Assembly (NCBI RefSeq): GCF_013167955.1
Contig: NZ_BLWF01000002.1
Span: 124,001 to 188,000, forward strand
Length of the DNA stretch: 64,000 nt
Source of the DNA: Thermanaeromonas sp. C210
Lineage (GTDB): Bacteria; Bacillota; DSM-521; Neomoorellales; Neomoorellaceae
Reading direction: 5' to 3'
This document shows, one piece after another, positions 9,164-17,474 of this stretch. The notes below the pieces were generated by a model. That model saw only the letters and a list, made by a program, of their open reading frames with translations, ran no database searches and was not told where the DNA came from. Each line of letters starts with the position of its first letter. Positions within the stretch are counted from its first letter, which is position 1. Made by a program: the position numbers and the translations under genes.

Positions 9164-9195
9164 AAATCCCTCCTCAGGCGACCACCCGAGGCCTT

Positions 9196-9209
9196 GGGGG
9201 AATTCCCCC
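9196..9209. repeat. Perfect 14-bp GC palindrome between divergent genes
   Basis: GGGGGAATTCCCCC is fully palindromic. It sits between the start of the paaK leader and the divergent secreted-protein gene at 9288. It might be an operator shared by the two directions. No function is known. Confidence 0.35.
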
Positions 9210-9287
9210 CTACCGACCTCATCGGGTAGATTTAAGGAAGGTTGCCGGCTTACCGTTAACCTTGCCGATTTAAGGAGCTGATGGAAC

Positions 9288-10985
9288 TTGAGGACAGCCG
9301 AAGTCAGACCGCGTTTTCGCTCCTCGCAACCTTTCCTGGCACCCGCGCTATTATTCCTCATCCTAGTTTTGACCGCGGGACTCCCTTTGCCGGCCTGGGC
9401 CGGGTCCGGCCAGATTATCTTTTCCGCCTCCACAGAGGAAATATGGGTGGACGGACGGCCAGAAAAACTGCCCGCCCCGCCCTTCTTCCACGGCGACTAC
9501 ATTATGGTTCCCCTCCGGCCGCTGGCCAAGCTTTTAGGAGGCGAAGTGCACTGGGAGGCAGGAGAGCCGGATACCATAAAGGTTATCCTGGGCGGCAGAC
9601 ACGCGGTCACCCACCCGGGAAGCAGGACGGTTGTCCTGGAGGGTGAGGAGACCGAAACCCAGATCCTGCCCGTTCCGGTACAAGAGGCGCGGGGCATCCT
9701 GTTCGTACCGGCCGTATTTTTCCACCGCGTCTTTGAGGTGCCCTACGCCCGGTGGGCAGAAGGAAACGCCTATCTTCTGGGCAGTTCCAACCGGCCGCCA
9801 CTGGCCCATTTCGTAGTATCCCAGCCGGTGTACGCCGGGCAACCCGTTCGCTACACCGTCAAAGCCGAGGACCCGGAGGGCGACCCCATCGCGGAGGAGA
9901 GGTGGGAGGGGCGCCAGGATATCTTCTCCCAACCCGGAAGTTACACCGTTACCCTGCAGGTTAAGGATGCTCGCGGCAGCTGGAGCAAACCCTTATCGCG
10001 GCTGATCCATGTCCTACCCGACCCGGCCAATCCTCAGCCCGGCGACCTTTGGGCCGGAGGGGAACTATCTCCCACCTTAACCTACGAACCCCCCGTCCGG
10101 CGCACCGGTCCTCCTCTTCTTTTTAGCAACAGCCCCGAGTACATAAAGGAGCCGGGAATTCTCTACCAAGACGAGGTGGAAGAAAGGGCGCGGCTCTACT
10201 TCTGGCACGCCATCGAACACCCCGAAACCTTTAAGGTTTATGTACTGGCCGTGAACCGCAGCCGCGAAGAAGTAGAGCTGACCGTGGAGCGCGAGGGATA
10301 CGGCGGCCCCTCCACCAACGTCTTTCTGGTGGCCCGACAAGCCCTGGCCCAATACTTTATGGAAGCTCAACCTCGCACCCTTACCCTTAAACCCGGCGAG
10401 GCGGCGGTGTTAAATCGCATCCAGCCTTCCGCCTGCCGTCACCAGGTTCTCCACGGCATTCTGGACGTCAAGGCCACAGGTAAGGTGGACATCCTCTTTG
10501 TAGCCGCGTTAGCCTCCCAGAAAGTCTTAAGGGAATACTCCCGGCTTCCTTATCTTCCAGCTGACGGCGTTCACGCCCGGGGCACCTTCGGGCCTGCCGA
10601 CATAGAGGTGGAGCTTTCCTTATCCGGCCAGGAGACAGGAGAATTACGCCTGGCTGACGGCATAACAGATCAATTCCTGCCCTCGCTGAAGCCCGGCGCT
10701 TCCGCGCCCTCATTGAAGGGCAATTATGGGGCGGTCTACCGAATACGGGTTGTGCCTCAGCAGGATACCGAAGCCTTCCTGGTGCCGGTGTCCGGTCTCT
10801 TCGCTGGAACGGTGCTCGTGGACGGCCGCCTCGTTAATGTACCGCGCGAGGGATTCGTAAGGCAGGGAGGCCAGCCCGTTTACCTGGGAAGGTTAAAGGC
10901 CAAACAGGCCGCCGAAATAGTATTGGTGCCGCCGGGAGGCTCCTATCTGCCGGTGAAGCTGGTCTTTGACCCCCGGGAGAAATAG
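9288..10985 (+). CDS. Secreted protein with copper-amine-oxidase N-like and PKD-like domains
   Basis: 565-residue exported protein of unknown role. A signal peptide (LFLILVLTAGLPLPAWAG) is followed by a CuAO-N-like stalk domain (about 45-150, with DYIMVPLRPLAKLLGG and the WVDGRP strand) and a PKD/Ig-like module (about 165-245, PVRYTVKAEDPEGD and GSYTVTLQVKDARGSW). The C-terminal 300 residues match no family I recognise. The TTG start at 9288 lies ten bases after AAGGAG; an ATG at 9281 is out of frame. Probably an envelope protein. Enzymatic activity is not implied: the CuAO-N fold is a non-catalytic module. Confidence 0.75.
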   Translation: MRTAEVRPRFRSSQPFLAPALLFLILVLTAGLPLPAWAGSGQIIFSASTEEIWVDGRPEKLPAPPFFHGDYIMVPLRPLAKLLGGEVHWEAGEPDTIKVILGGRHAVTHPGSRTVVLEGEETETQILPVPVQEARGILFVPAVFFHRVFEVPYARWAEGNAYLLGSSNRPPLAHFVVSQPVYAGQPVRYTVKAEDPEGDPIAEERWEGRQDIFSQPGSYTVTLQVKDARGSWSKPLSRLIHVLPDPANPQPGDLWAGGELSPTLTYEPPVRRTGPPLLFSNSPEYIKEPGILYQDEVEERARLYFWHAIEHPETFKVYVLAVNRSREEVELTVEREGYGGPSTNVFLVARQALAQYFMEAQPRTLTLKPGEAAVLNRIQPSACRHQVLHGILDVKATGKVDILFVAALASQKVLREYSRLPYLPADGVHARGTFGPADIEVELSLSGQETGELRLADGITDQFLPSLKPGASAPSLKGNYGAVYRIRVVPQQDTEAFLVPVSGLFAGTVLVDGRLVNVPREGFVRQGGQPVYLGRLKAKQAAEIVLVPPGGSYLPVKLVFDPREK

Positions 10986-11052
10986 GGAGCCTGGTTTCTC
11001 TTCAAAGGAATTCCCGAGGCCGTTGCAACCCTGTCCCCCTCGAGGAGGGTAA

Positions 11053-11086
11053 GATAACCCCCGCCCCAACGGAGGTGGGGGTTATC
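11053..11086 (+). terminator. Strong hairpin after the secreted-protein gene
   Basis: GATAACCCCC and GGGGGTTATC form a perfect 10-bp stem with a 14-nt loop about 70 bp past the stop codon. No T-run follows, so it may be a weak terminator or an mRNA-stabilising structure. Confidence 0.5.
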
Positions 11087-11236
11087 TGGCTGCCGGAGAC
11101 CTGGACGCGCCCCCCCAATCCGCCGGCTGGAGGAAAATGTTTAAGCCGATAAACTGGGAAATATATAACAGGGCTTCTGCGAGAGGAAAGCACCAGAAAA
11201 AATCGAATTATTATAGTCAGGGACTCAAACAATAAT

Positions 11237-11629
11237 GTGCGGGGGATGGACGTGGGCTATAAGTATGAGTTTACCTGGCTTATACGCCTGCCGGTAGATG
11301 AGCTGCCCCAGGAACCGGGGGAGAAAAAAGGCGACGGCGAAAACCTGCTCTTGTGGAAGCGGAGCTGCGGTAATATCATCCTGGGGTTTTTCCGCCAGGG
11401 ACATAAGCTAGCCCATCCCGTAGGTTTAGAGGCTTTCATCGTCAATAAGAGCGAAGAAGTATTGGGCTACGGGAGAGTTGTTAAATCCGAAATTTACCAG
11501 CTGCCCGATGGTTCTATTACTACCGTAGTGGAATTCTGTGTTACCCGGCTCTTTAACGAAGAAGAGAAGAGCATTATAACTAGAGTTTTCCGGGAAATGT
11601 ATGGTAGCGAAAGGCATTCTGAGGTATAA
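11237..11629 (+). CDS. Hypothetical protein, 130 residues
   Basis: I do not recognise the family. The product is soluble and mixed alpha/beta, with an N-terminal block YEFTWLIRLPVDELPQ, a central NIILGFFRQGHKLAHPVG and a C-terminal FNEEEKSIITRVFREMYGS. The stop overlaps the first base of the next upstream ATG of the phosphoglucose isomerase frame (11629), which suggests co-transcription. The start is uncertain: GTG at 11237 or ATG at 11246, neither with a strong ribosome site. Confidence 0.6.
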   Translation: MRGMDVGYKYEFTWLIRLPVDELPQEPGEKKGDGENLLLWKRSCGNIILGFFRQGHKLAHPVGLEAFIVNKSEEVLGYGRVVKSEIYQLPDGSITTVVEFCVTRLFNEEEKSIITRVFREMYGSERHSEV

Positions 11630-11661
11630 TGGAGCCGATATTATTAGGGGAGGTTTCCTCC

Positions 11662-12399
11662 ATGTTGGCGGGTAAAGATTTTTCCTTTAAGAGTGACGGA
11701 CTACTGGAATTCGGCCCTGGCATTATCGCCCCCGAGCCGGACGTCCGCCGGTTGGAAGATGCCCTGCCGGTCCTCTATGCCCCCAGCGTGACACCCAGCG
11801 ACCGCCCCCTTTACTATATGTACCGGGGGGTATGCTTCGCCCAGGACAAGGAAATCTTTGACAAGAATGATATACGTTACGACATAACGGTTATTTTACC
11901 GGGAACCATCGAAGGAGAGTACATCAAGACCGTGGGCCATTTCCATCCCCTCAAGCCTCACTCTTCCGAGACATACCCCGAATATTACGAGGTCCTGGAG
12001 GGAGAAGCCCTTTACCTGCTGCAAAAGAACAACCGCAGCGGCGACGTGGAAGAGATTATTGCCGTGGAGGCCAAGAAGGGGGACAAGGTTTACATCCCCC
12101 CTGGTTACGGTCATGTAACCATCAACCCTGGGAATACCTCCCTGGTCATGGCCAACTTGGTGGAGAGCAATTTTTCGTCCCTTTACGGCCCCTTCCGGGA
12201 TAAGCGCGGTGCAGCCTATTATTACATCCAGGGCCAGGGGGCCAAAGGAGAGTTCGTTAAGAATTCCCACTACCAAAATTCGGTGGCCCTTAAACTCATG
12301 GCTGCCCCCAATCTCCTCCAACCTACGGCTGCCGTCAAGAACAAGTCCCTATACGAAGCTTTTGTGGCCGATCCGGAAGCCTTCAGGTTTTTGAAGTAA
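11662..12399 (+). CDS. Cupin-type glucose-6-phosphate isomerase
   Basis: Metal-dependent isomerase interconverting glucose-6-phosphate and fructose-6-phosphate, of the small cupin (archaeal) type rather than the large Pgi fold. Cupin motif 1 appears as TVGHFHPLKPHSS...PEYYEVLEGE, with His/His/Glu metal ligands; motif 2 as YIPPGYGHVTINPG. The frame also opens at an ATG at 11629, but the ATG at 11662 has an excellent AGGGGAGG eight bases upstream and gives 245 residues. The preceding unknown gene is probably in the same transcript. A bidirectional terminator follows. Confidence 0.85.
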   Translation: MLAGKDFSFKSDGLLEFGPGIIAPEPDVRRLEDALPVLYAPSVTPSDRPLYYMYRGVCFAQDKEIFDKNDIRYDITVILPGTIEGEYIKTVGHFHPLKPHSSETYPEYYEVLEGEALYLLQKNNRSGDVEEIIAVEAKKGDKVYIPPGYGHVTINPGNTSLVMANLVESNFSSLYGPFRDKRGAAYYYIQGQGAKGEFVKNSHYQNSVALKLMAAPNLLQPTAAVKNKSLYEAFVADPEAFRFLK

Positions 12400-12419
12400 A
12401 GGGTGAGCCTTCGGAAGCA

Positions 12420-12461
12420 GGGAAGCCCTTGGCCTCCCCGCACGCGGGCCAAGGGCTTCCC
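12420..12461. terminator. Bidirectional terminator between convergent genes
   Basis: GGGAAGCCCTTGGCC and its exact complement form a 15-bp stem with a 12-nt loop, filling the gap between the isomerase gene and the convergent queG. A TTT run follows on the plus side. Confidence 0.8.
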
Positions 12462-12462
12462 T

Positions 12463-13554
12463 TTACCCTTCGCCGGCCAAAGCCCTCTCTACTTCCTCTC
12501 TGACAAAGGGGTCCTGTTCCCTCTCGTAGGCCGTTTCCAGCGCTCGGCGTCCTTCGGGCAACCCCAGCTTCCCCAGGGCCCAGGCCGCATGACCACGCAG
12601 GACGGGAGAAGGACCAGAGAGGAGCTTCTGCAATGCCTTGATGGCCTCCTCTCCCTTATACCCGGTATTAGCCAGGGCAATGACAGCATTGCGCTGCAAG
12701 AGGGATTTCCCCCGCCAAGCCAGGGCCGTGGACCCGAAAAGTTCCCGGAATCGGCGGCCATCCATGGTCAAAACCCGGACCAACCCCGGATGGATAAAGG
12801 GTGTGCCGACTAAGGTTAACCCTTCATTTTCTGGGCAGACGTCCTGGCAAACATCACACCCGAAAAGCCTCTGCCCCAGGTACGGCCGCAGACTCGGGGG
12901 GAGGAAGCCTCGCTTCTGAGTGAGGTAAGAAAGACAGCGCCCGGGATGCAGTGTATAGGGCGCCACCAGGGCTCCCGTGGGGCACGCGCGTAGACAGCGG
13001 CCGCACTCCCGGCACTTTAACTCCTTGAGAGGCGGGGTGGCCTCCAGCTTGAGGTCCGTAATAATCAATCCCAGGGCCACCCGGGATCCCATGCCGGGCA
13101 CCATTAGAGAGCAATTGTAACCGTAGTAGCCCAGCCCGGCCACAAAAGCCGCTTCCCGCTCGATAAGGGGCCCTTTATCCACCTGAACAACCGCCCAGGC
13201 CGCTCCCCGCTCCTTCAACCACTCCGCCAAGGGCTCCAGAAGGCGCTCCAGCACCCGGTGATAATCTTCTCCCCGACAGCTCATGGCCACCAGGCCCTCT
13301 CCTGGCCCCGGAGGCCGCCCAGCCGGAAAATACCAGGGATGGGCAACGACTATCACCGTCTGCGCCCCGGGAAAAAGCACGTCGGGGCGGCACCGTGCTT
13401 CGATGCTGCTCCCGACAAAGGGCGTTTCCCATTTTTCTTTTTCCCTGTGTCGCAACGCGTCGAGGCCGCGCCTGAAAACCGTTGTCGCCGGAACAGCTCC
13501 AAGCCTCAACCCTAACCTGCTCGCTTCTTGTTGGAGTTCTTCAATTAAAGCCAT
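12463..13554 (-). CDS. queG: Epoxyqueuosine reductase
   Basis: Cobalamin- and Fe-S-dependent enzyme for the last step of queuosine synthesis in tRNA. The 363 residues hold the N-terminal reductase region, then two 4Fe-4S motifs (CRECGRCLRACPTGAL and CDVCQDVCPENEG), and a C-terminal HEAT-like region of about 75 residues (ALANTGYKGEEAIKALQKLL and AAWALGKLGLPEGRRAL), the arrangement of the longer QueG proteins. ATG start at 13554. Convergent with the isomerase gene, downstream of the HD-GYP gene and its terminator. The tRNA queuosine genes themselves are not in the window. Confidence 0.93.
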   Translation of the reverse strand: MALIEELQQEASRLGLRLGAVPATTVFRRGLDALRHREKEKWETPFVGSSIEARCRPDVLFPGAQTVIVVAHPWYFPAGRPPGPGEGLVAMSCRGEDYHRVLERLLEPLAEWLKERGAAWAVVQVDKGPLIEREAAFVAGLGYYGYNCSLMVPGMGSRVALGLIITDLKLEATPPLKELKCRECGRCLRACPTGALVAPYTLHPGRCLSYLTQKRGFLPPSLRPYLGQRLFGCDVCQDVCPENEGLTLVGTPFIHPGLVRVLTMDGRRFRELFGSTALAWRGKSLLQRNAVIALANTGYKGEEAIKALQKLLSGPSPVLRGHAAWALGKLGLPEGRRALETAYEREQDPFVREEVERALAGEG

Positions 13555-13580
13555 ATCCTTTTACCCTTCCCGACGGCCAT

Positions 13581-13612
13581 AAAAAAGCCACCGGCTAACA
13601 GGCCTGGTGGCT
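13581..13612 (-). terminator. Terminator whose loop contains the HD-GYP stop codon
   Basis: On the minus strand AGCCACC and GGTGGCT pair around a 13-nt loop and are followed by six T residues. The TAG stop of the HD-GYP gene falls inside the loop, so the last codons of that gene double as terminator stem. Confidence 0.8.
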
Positions 13613-14173
13613 ATTTCTTTTGAGTATCTCGGGCATTATCTCAAAGAAGACCTTGACCAGCCGCGGATCGAATTGGGTGCCCGCACCTTCCTCCAGTTCT
13701 CGGATGCCGTCCCGCAAGTCTTTAGAGTACTTATAAGCCCGGGAAGAGGTCATGGCATCAAAGGCATCCGCCAGGGCAATAATCCTGGCTCCTAAGGGAA
13801 TTTCCTCTCCCCCCAGGCCGTGGTACCCCTTACCATCCCACCGCTCGTGGTGGTAAGTTATCAGGGGACAAAGAACCTGCAGCCTCGCCCTGGTAGATAC
13901 GATCTCGACACCGAAATCGGGGTGCCGCCGCATAATTTCCCATTCCTGGGGGGTTAGCCGGGCGGCTTTGTGTAAAATAGAGGGGCGTATCCTCATTTTA
14001 CCGATGTCGTGAAGAAGCCCGGCCAGGGCAATGGAGGCTACTTCCTGGCCATGGAGTCCCAGGCCGATGCCCAAAGCCCGGCAAAGATTACTTACATTGT
14101 AACAGTGCTGGTAAGTAGATGCGCTGTGTCGGCGCAATCTCCTGAGAAGAACGGCTACCTCCGGGAATAGCAC
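13595..14173 (-). CDS. HD-GYP domain cyclic-di-GMP phosphodiesterase
   Basis: 192-residue stand-alone HD-GYP protein without a receiver or membrane domain. Motifs: HDIGKMRIRPSILHK, then HHERWDGKGYHG and ARIIALADAFDAMTSSRAY, with the GYP residues as GKGYHG. The family hydrolyses cyclic di-GMP at a bi- or tri-metal site. The start is GTG at 14173 with GGGAGAGGG upstream. The gene follows the inverted-repeat element at 14245-14505 on the same strand and is not in an obvious operon. How its activity is controlled is not visible, because no sensor domain is attached. Confidence 0.88.
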   Translation of the reverse strand: MLFPEVAVLLRRLRRHSASTYQHCYNVSNLCRALGIGLGLHGQEVASIALAGLLHDIGKMRIRPSILHKAARLTPQEWEIMRRHPDFGVEIVSTRARLQVLCPLITYHHERWDGKGYHGLGGEEIPLGARIIALADAFDAMTSSRAYKYSKDLRDGIRELEEGAGTQFDPRLVKVFFEIMPEILKRNSHQAC

Positions 14174-14244
14174 CGGCCCTCTCCCTTCTACCCCTCCACG
14201 ACTATTTTACCGCAACTTTCGATAAATCTCAAGGTTAAGGTCAG

Positions 14245-14505
14245 CTGGCGCATCCCCACTTTTAGCCGGGCGTGATTTAGCCCCCCTCGCACCAATAACC
14301 TCGCGGACCAATATTGATGCTCCATTTTCGGCCTCCGCCGGGTTTCCCGGCTCATTCCGCTTCTGTGCCTCAGGAGCCGGCCGCAGGCCTCTTTCGGGCC
14401 TCGGTCCCGCCTCCGTCCTCAATTTCGCCAGAGATTGTCTTCCGCTCAGGCCACGTCGCTCGCTTACGAGCTAAATCACCCTCACCAAAGCAGGGGATAC
14501 GCCAG
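14245..14505 (-). repeat. 261-nt element bounded by nested inverted repeats (MITE or structured RNA)
   Basis: The outer arms CTGGCGCATCCCC (14245-14257) and GGGGATACGCCAG (14493-14505) pair over 13 bp with one G-U wobble. The inner arms GTGATTTAGC (14272-14281) and GCTAAATCAC (14470-14479) pair perfectly over 10 bp. The ends together form an imperfect terminal repeat of about 37 nt. Inside on the minus strand are compact hairpins such as GCTCG-TAAG-CGAGC and GCCGGG-AAA-CCCGGC. Short frames cross the element but none has a convincing start or family. It could be a miniature transposable element or a structured non-coding RNA read toward the HD-GYP gene. Confidence 0.55.
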
Positions 14506-14700
14506 AAGGGGCAGGCCGGCTTGTACCCGGGCCGCGGTAATGAAAACCTGCCCAAAGGTGGGGAGAGCCCTTTAGGGGCAGGCCGCCGGCCGCTACCTGA
14601 ATGGGGGCCGGACCGGCACGTCCCCCCCACCGGGCTAGGCCCCCAAAGCAAAGGAAACAAGGCCGGGCCGAACCTACGCCGCAGTCAGATGCAGGAAGGT
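14506..14700. other. GC-rich intergenic stretch, no gene recognised
   Basis: Lies between the inverted-repeat element and the end of pstB. It contains at least two strong inverted repeats: CCTGCCC with GGGCAGG (about 14547-14584), and runs of GGGGGCC pairing with GGCCCCC further right. One of these may terminate the pst transcript. There is no phoU here, where many pst operons place it. Confidence 0.4.
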
Positions 14701-15459
14701 CTAGCCGAAGCGCCCGGTAATGTAATCTTCGGTTCGCTTGTCTTTGGGACGGGTAAAGATTTCGGCGGTGGGACCGAACTCCACCAGTTCCCCATCCAGG
14801 AGAAAGGCCGTATAATCGGCCACCCTGGCCGCCTGCTGCATACTGTGAGTCACGATAACGATGGTATAATTTTCCTTAAGTTGCAGGATGAGATCCTCGA
14901 TCTTCAACGTGGCAGCCGGATCCAGGGCTGAACAGGGTTCGTCCATGAGCAGCACTTCCGGTTCCACGGCCAGGGCCCTGGCAATGCACAGCCTTTGCTG
15001 CTGTCCACCCGAGAGGCTGGCCCCCGAGGTATAGAGGCGATCGGCCACTTCCTCCCACAGGGCCGCCATGCGCAAACTTCTTTCCACTACCCCTTCCAAG
15101 GTCTGACCCGGCTTCAGCCCGTGAAGGCGCAGGCCCACGGCCACATTATCGAAGATAGACATGGTAGGAAAGGGATTGGGCTTCTGGAACACCATGCCAA
15201 TCTTGTGGCGTACTTCGGTAGGATCTGTACCAGGGGCGTACAGGTCACGCCCGTCCACCAGAACCTTTCCCCTCACCCTGGCTCCGGGAATCAACTCGTG
15301 GAGACGGTTCAGACACCGGATCAAGGTGGACTTGCCACAGCCCGAAGGCCCGATAATGGCCGTAACCCGGTGGCTCTCAATGGCAAGGTTTACACCCTTT
15401 ACTACTTCTTTGGCACCGTACCAAGCACTTAAACCCTCTACCTGAATCTTAACTGCCAA
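14701..15459 (-). CDS. pstB: Phosphate ABC transporter ATP-binding protein
   Basis: Cytoplasmic ATPase of the high-affinity phosphate importer. The 252 residues show Walker [10 protein letters not shown], the signature [16 protein letters not shown] and Walker [14 protein letters not shown], with the PstB C-terminal [18 protein letters not shown]. It ends the pstS-C-A-B set and lies 3 bp after pstA. Expression should follow the Pho box at 18666-18704. Confidence 0.95.
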   Translation of the reverse strand: MAVKIQVEGLSAWYGAKEVVKGVNLAIESHRVTAIIGPSGCGKSTLIRCLNRLHELIPGARVRGKVLVDGRDLYAPGTDPTEVRHKIGMVFQKPNPFPTMSIFDNVAVGLRLHGLKPGQTLEGVVERSLRMAALWEEVADRLYTSGASLSGGQQQRLCIARALAVEPEVLLMDEPCSALDPAATLKIEDLILQLKENYTIVIVTHSMQQAARVADYTAFLLDGELVEFGPTAEIFTRPKDKRTEDYITGRFG

Positions 15460-15462
15460 ACC

Positions 15463-16308
15463 TCACCGACCTCCGTTTAGCCGCCGGGCAGCCATCCGGG
15501 CCGCTATGCTGGTGGCCAGCACCATGACCACCAACACCAAGGCCGCGCCCCAGGCCAGACGGTGGAGTTCTTCGTAGGGCGTCGTAGAATAGGTAAAAAT
15601 ATAAACCGGTAAAGAAGCTATGTGATCCGTAAGGCCTCCCGGCCAATACCGGCTGTTGAGGGCGGTGAAAAGGAGAGGTGCCGTTTCCCCAGCAATCCGG
15701 GCAGTAGCCAGCATCACCCCGGTAATAATACCCCCCATGGCACTCCGGAGCACTACACTCCTCACGGTCCTGGCCCGCGTAGCCCCCAGGGCCAGAGAAG
15801 CCTCCCGCAAGCTCTGAGGTACCAACCTCAAAATCTCTTCCGTTGTCCGGGCCACCATGGGCAACATGATAACGGCCAGGGCTATTCCACCGGCCAGCGC
15901 CGAAAAGCGCTTCATGGTCAAAACCACCGTACTGTACACCACAATACCTACAATAATAGAAGGCACGCCGGTAAGGACATCGCACAGGAAGCGCACCGTC
16001 CAGGCCAAGCGCCCCCTGCCAAATTCGGCCAGGTAAATCCCCGTCAGAATCCCCAGGGGAACGGCCATGGCCCCGGCCAGCAAAACAAGGATAATGGTCC
16101 CCAGAATGGCATTCGCCAGTCCCCCACCCGGTTCACCTACGGCAGCAGGCAGTTTGGTGAAGAAATCTAAATTTAGGGCCGGCAAACCCCTCACCGCCAC
16201 GTAATAGAGGATGCTACCCAGCGGGACGAGGGCGACGGCGGTAGCCACCACCGTTAGGGTCAACATAAACCTGTTCCATAGCTTGCGCTTGACCTTGCGG
16301 GCCACCAT
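15463..16308 (-). CDS. pstA: Phosphate ABC transporter permease PstA
   Basis: Inner-membrane permease of the phosphate importer, 281 residues with six predicted membrane spans. The ABC permease cytoplasmic loop appears as EASLALGATRARTVRSVVLRS, and the family block LTGVPSIIVGIVVY precedes it. Its start overlaps the pstC stop by one base, so the two are translationally coupled and form a PstC-PstA heterodimer. Confidence 0.95.
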   Translation of the reverse strand: MVARKVKRKLWNRFMLTLTVVATAVALVPLGSILYYVAVRGLPALNLDFFTKLPAAVGEPGGGLANAILGTIILVLLAGAMAVPLGILTGIYLAEFGRGRLAWTVRFLCDVLTGVPSIIVGIVVYSTVVLTMKRFSALAGGIALAVIMLPMVARTTEEILRLVPQSLREASLALGATRARTVRSVVLRSAMGGIITGVMLATARIAGETAPLLFTALNSRYWPGGLTDHIASLPVYIFTYSTTPYEELHRLAWGAALVLVVMVLATSIAARMAARRLNGGR

Positions 16309-17249
16309 TACTCCCGGCTCACTCCCTGGGTAACTTTGTTCATCCGCCAGACCAGCAACCTGGCCAAAACATTTACCAGCAGGGTAATAACGAACAACAG
16401 CAGTGCAGAAGCTAACAGGGCCGAAAGGTGCAACTCGTTAAAGCCCTCGGTAAACTCATTGGCTATAACGCTGGCGATGGTCTGGCCCGGATGGAAGAGG
16501 GACGGAGATACCTGAGGCCGATTACCTATGACCATGGTAACGGCCATGGTTTCTCCCAGGGCTCGACCCAGACCTAAGATAATGGCCCCTATGATGCCGG
16601 ACCGGCCATAGGGTAGAACGGCCATCCTTATGGCTTCCCACCGGGTGGCCCCGAGGGCAAGCATTGCTTCCCTCTGGGAGAGGGGAACTGCCAAGAGAAC
16701 TTCGCGAGACAGGGAGGTGATGATAGGCAAAATCATAATGGCCAAAACCAGCCCTGCCGCCAGCATGCCCATCCCCAAAGGCGGCCCCTGAAATAAAGGT
16801 AGGAAGCCCAGAGTATTTCCCAGAAAAGGCTGCACGCTGGTGCGCAGCCAGGGCACCAATACAAAAAGGCCCCACAGCCCGTAGACTACACTGGGAATAG
16901 CGGCCAGCAATTCCACTAGGAAAGCCAGGGGATCGCGGAGCCACGAAGGGGCCAACTCGGCCAAGTAGATAGCTATGCCCAAACTCAGGGGCACGGCCAG
17001 GCAAAGGGCAATAAAGGAAGAAACCAGGGTCCCGTAAATCAAAGGCCAGGCGCCGAATTTTTCATGGACCGGGTCCCACCGGGTCCCGGTTAAAAAATCC
17101 CAGCCGAAACGGGCCAGGGCCGGCCCCGCTCCTTCGATTAGTTCATAAAGCATTACAATTATAATGAAAACAATACTTAGGGCCGCCAGGCCGCTAATAC
17201 CGGCAAAGAGGGTGTCTTTGATTTTTCCCCGACCCGCCTTACCGACCAT
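16308..17249 (-). CDS. pstC: Phosphate ABC transporter permease PstC
   Basis: Partner permease of PstA. The frame opens at 17288, but the ATG at 17249 lies seven bases behind GGAGG and gives 313 residues starting MVGKAGRGKIKDTLF. Six membrane spans are visible; the conserved blocks are VELLAAIPSVVYGLWG, the EAMLALGATRWEAIR loop and LGRALGETMAVTMVIGN. A 225-bp gap without a recognised feature separates it from pstS. Confidence 0.94.
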   Translation of the reverse strand: MVGKAGRGKIKDTLFAGISGLAALSIVFIIIVMLYELIEGAGPALARFGWDFLTGTRWDPVHEKFGAWPLIYGTLVSSFIALCLAVPLSLGIAIYLAELAPSWLRDPLAFLVELLAAIPSVVYGLWGLFVLVPWLRTSVQPFLGNTLGFLPLFQGPPLGMGMLAAGLVLAIMILPIITSLSREVLLAVPLSQREAMLALGATRWEAIRMAVLPYGRSGIIGAIILGLGRALGETMAVTMVIGNRPQVSPSLFHPGQTIASVIANEFTEGFNELHLSALLASALLLFVITLLVNVLARLLVWRMNKVTQGVSRE

Positions 17250-17474
17250 TTTATAACCTCCAACCAAGCCGGCATTGCCGCTATTCAAGGTCTTAATATT
17301 AGCTCACAACAGCACAAAAAACTTCGCCGGGGGCCTCGCATACCAGCAATTTCCCCAACGTATCCCCCTTTTGCAGTTTGACCGTCCCTCAGGTTTAGTC
17401 CCGCTTTTAAACTAAGGCACGCCTCTCCCGCCGAAGGTGGGGATAACTCGAGGGATTACACCACCCTGCTCCGC

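Noticed and set aside
8987-9287. T-box or other known riboswitch before paaK
   Set aside because: The conserved T-box sequence (GGGTGGNACCGCG) is absent; only a partial resemblance is seen.
14314-14931. Plus-strand 205-codon frame across the inverted-repeat element
   Set aside because: It runs into pstB antisense, is Pro/Gly/Arg-rich and matches nothing.
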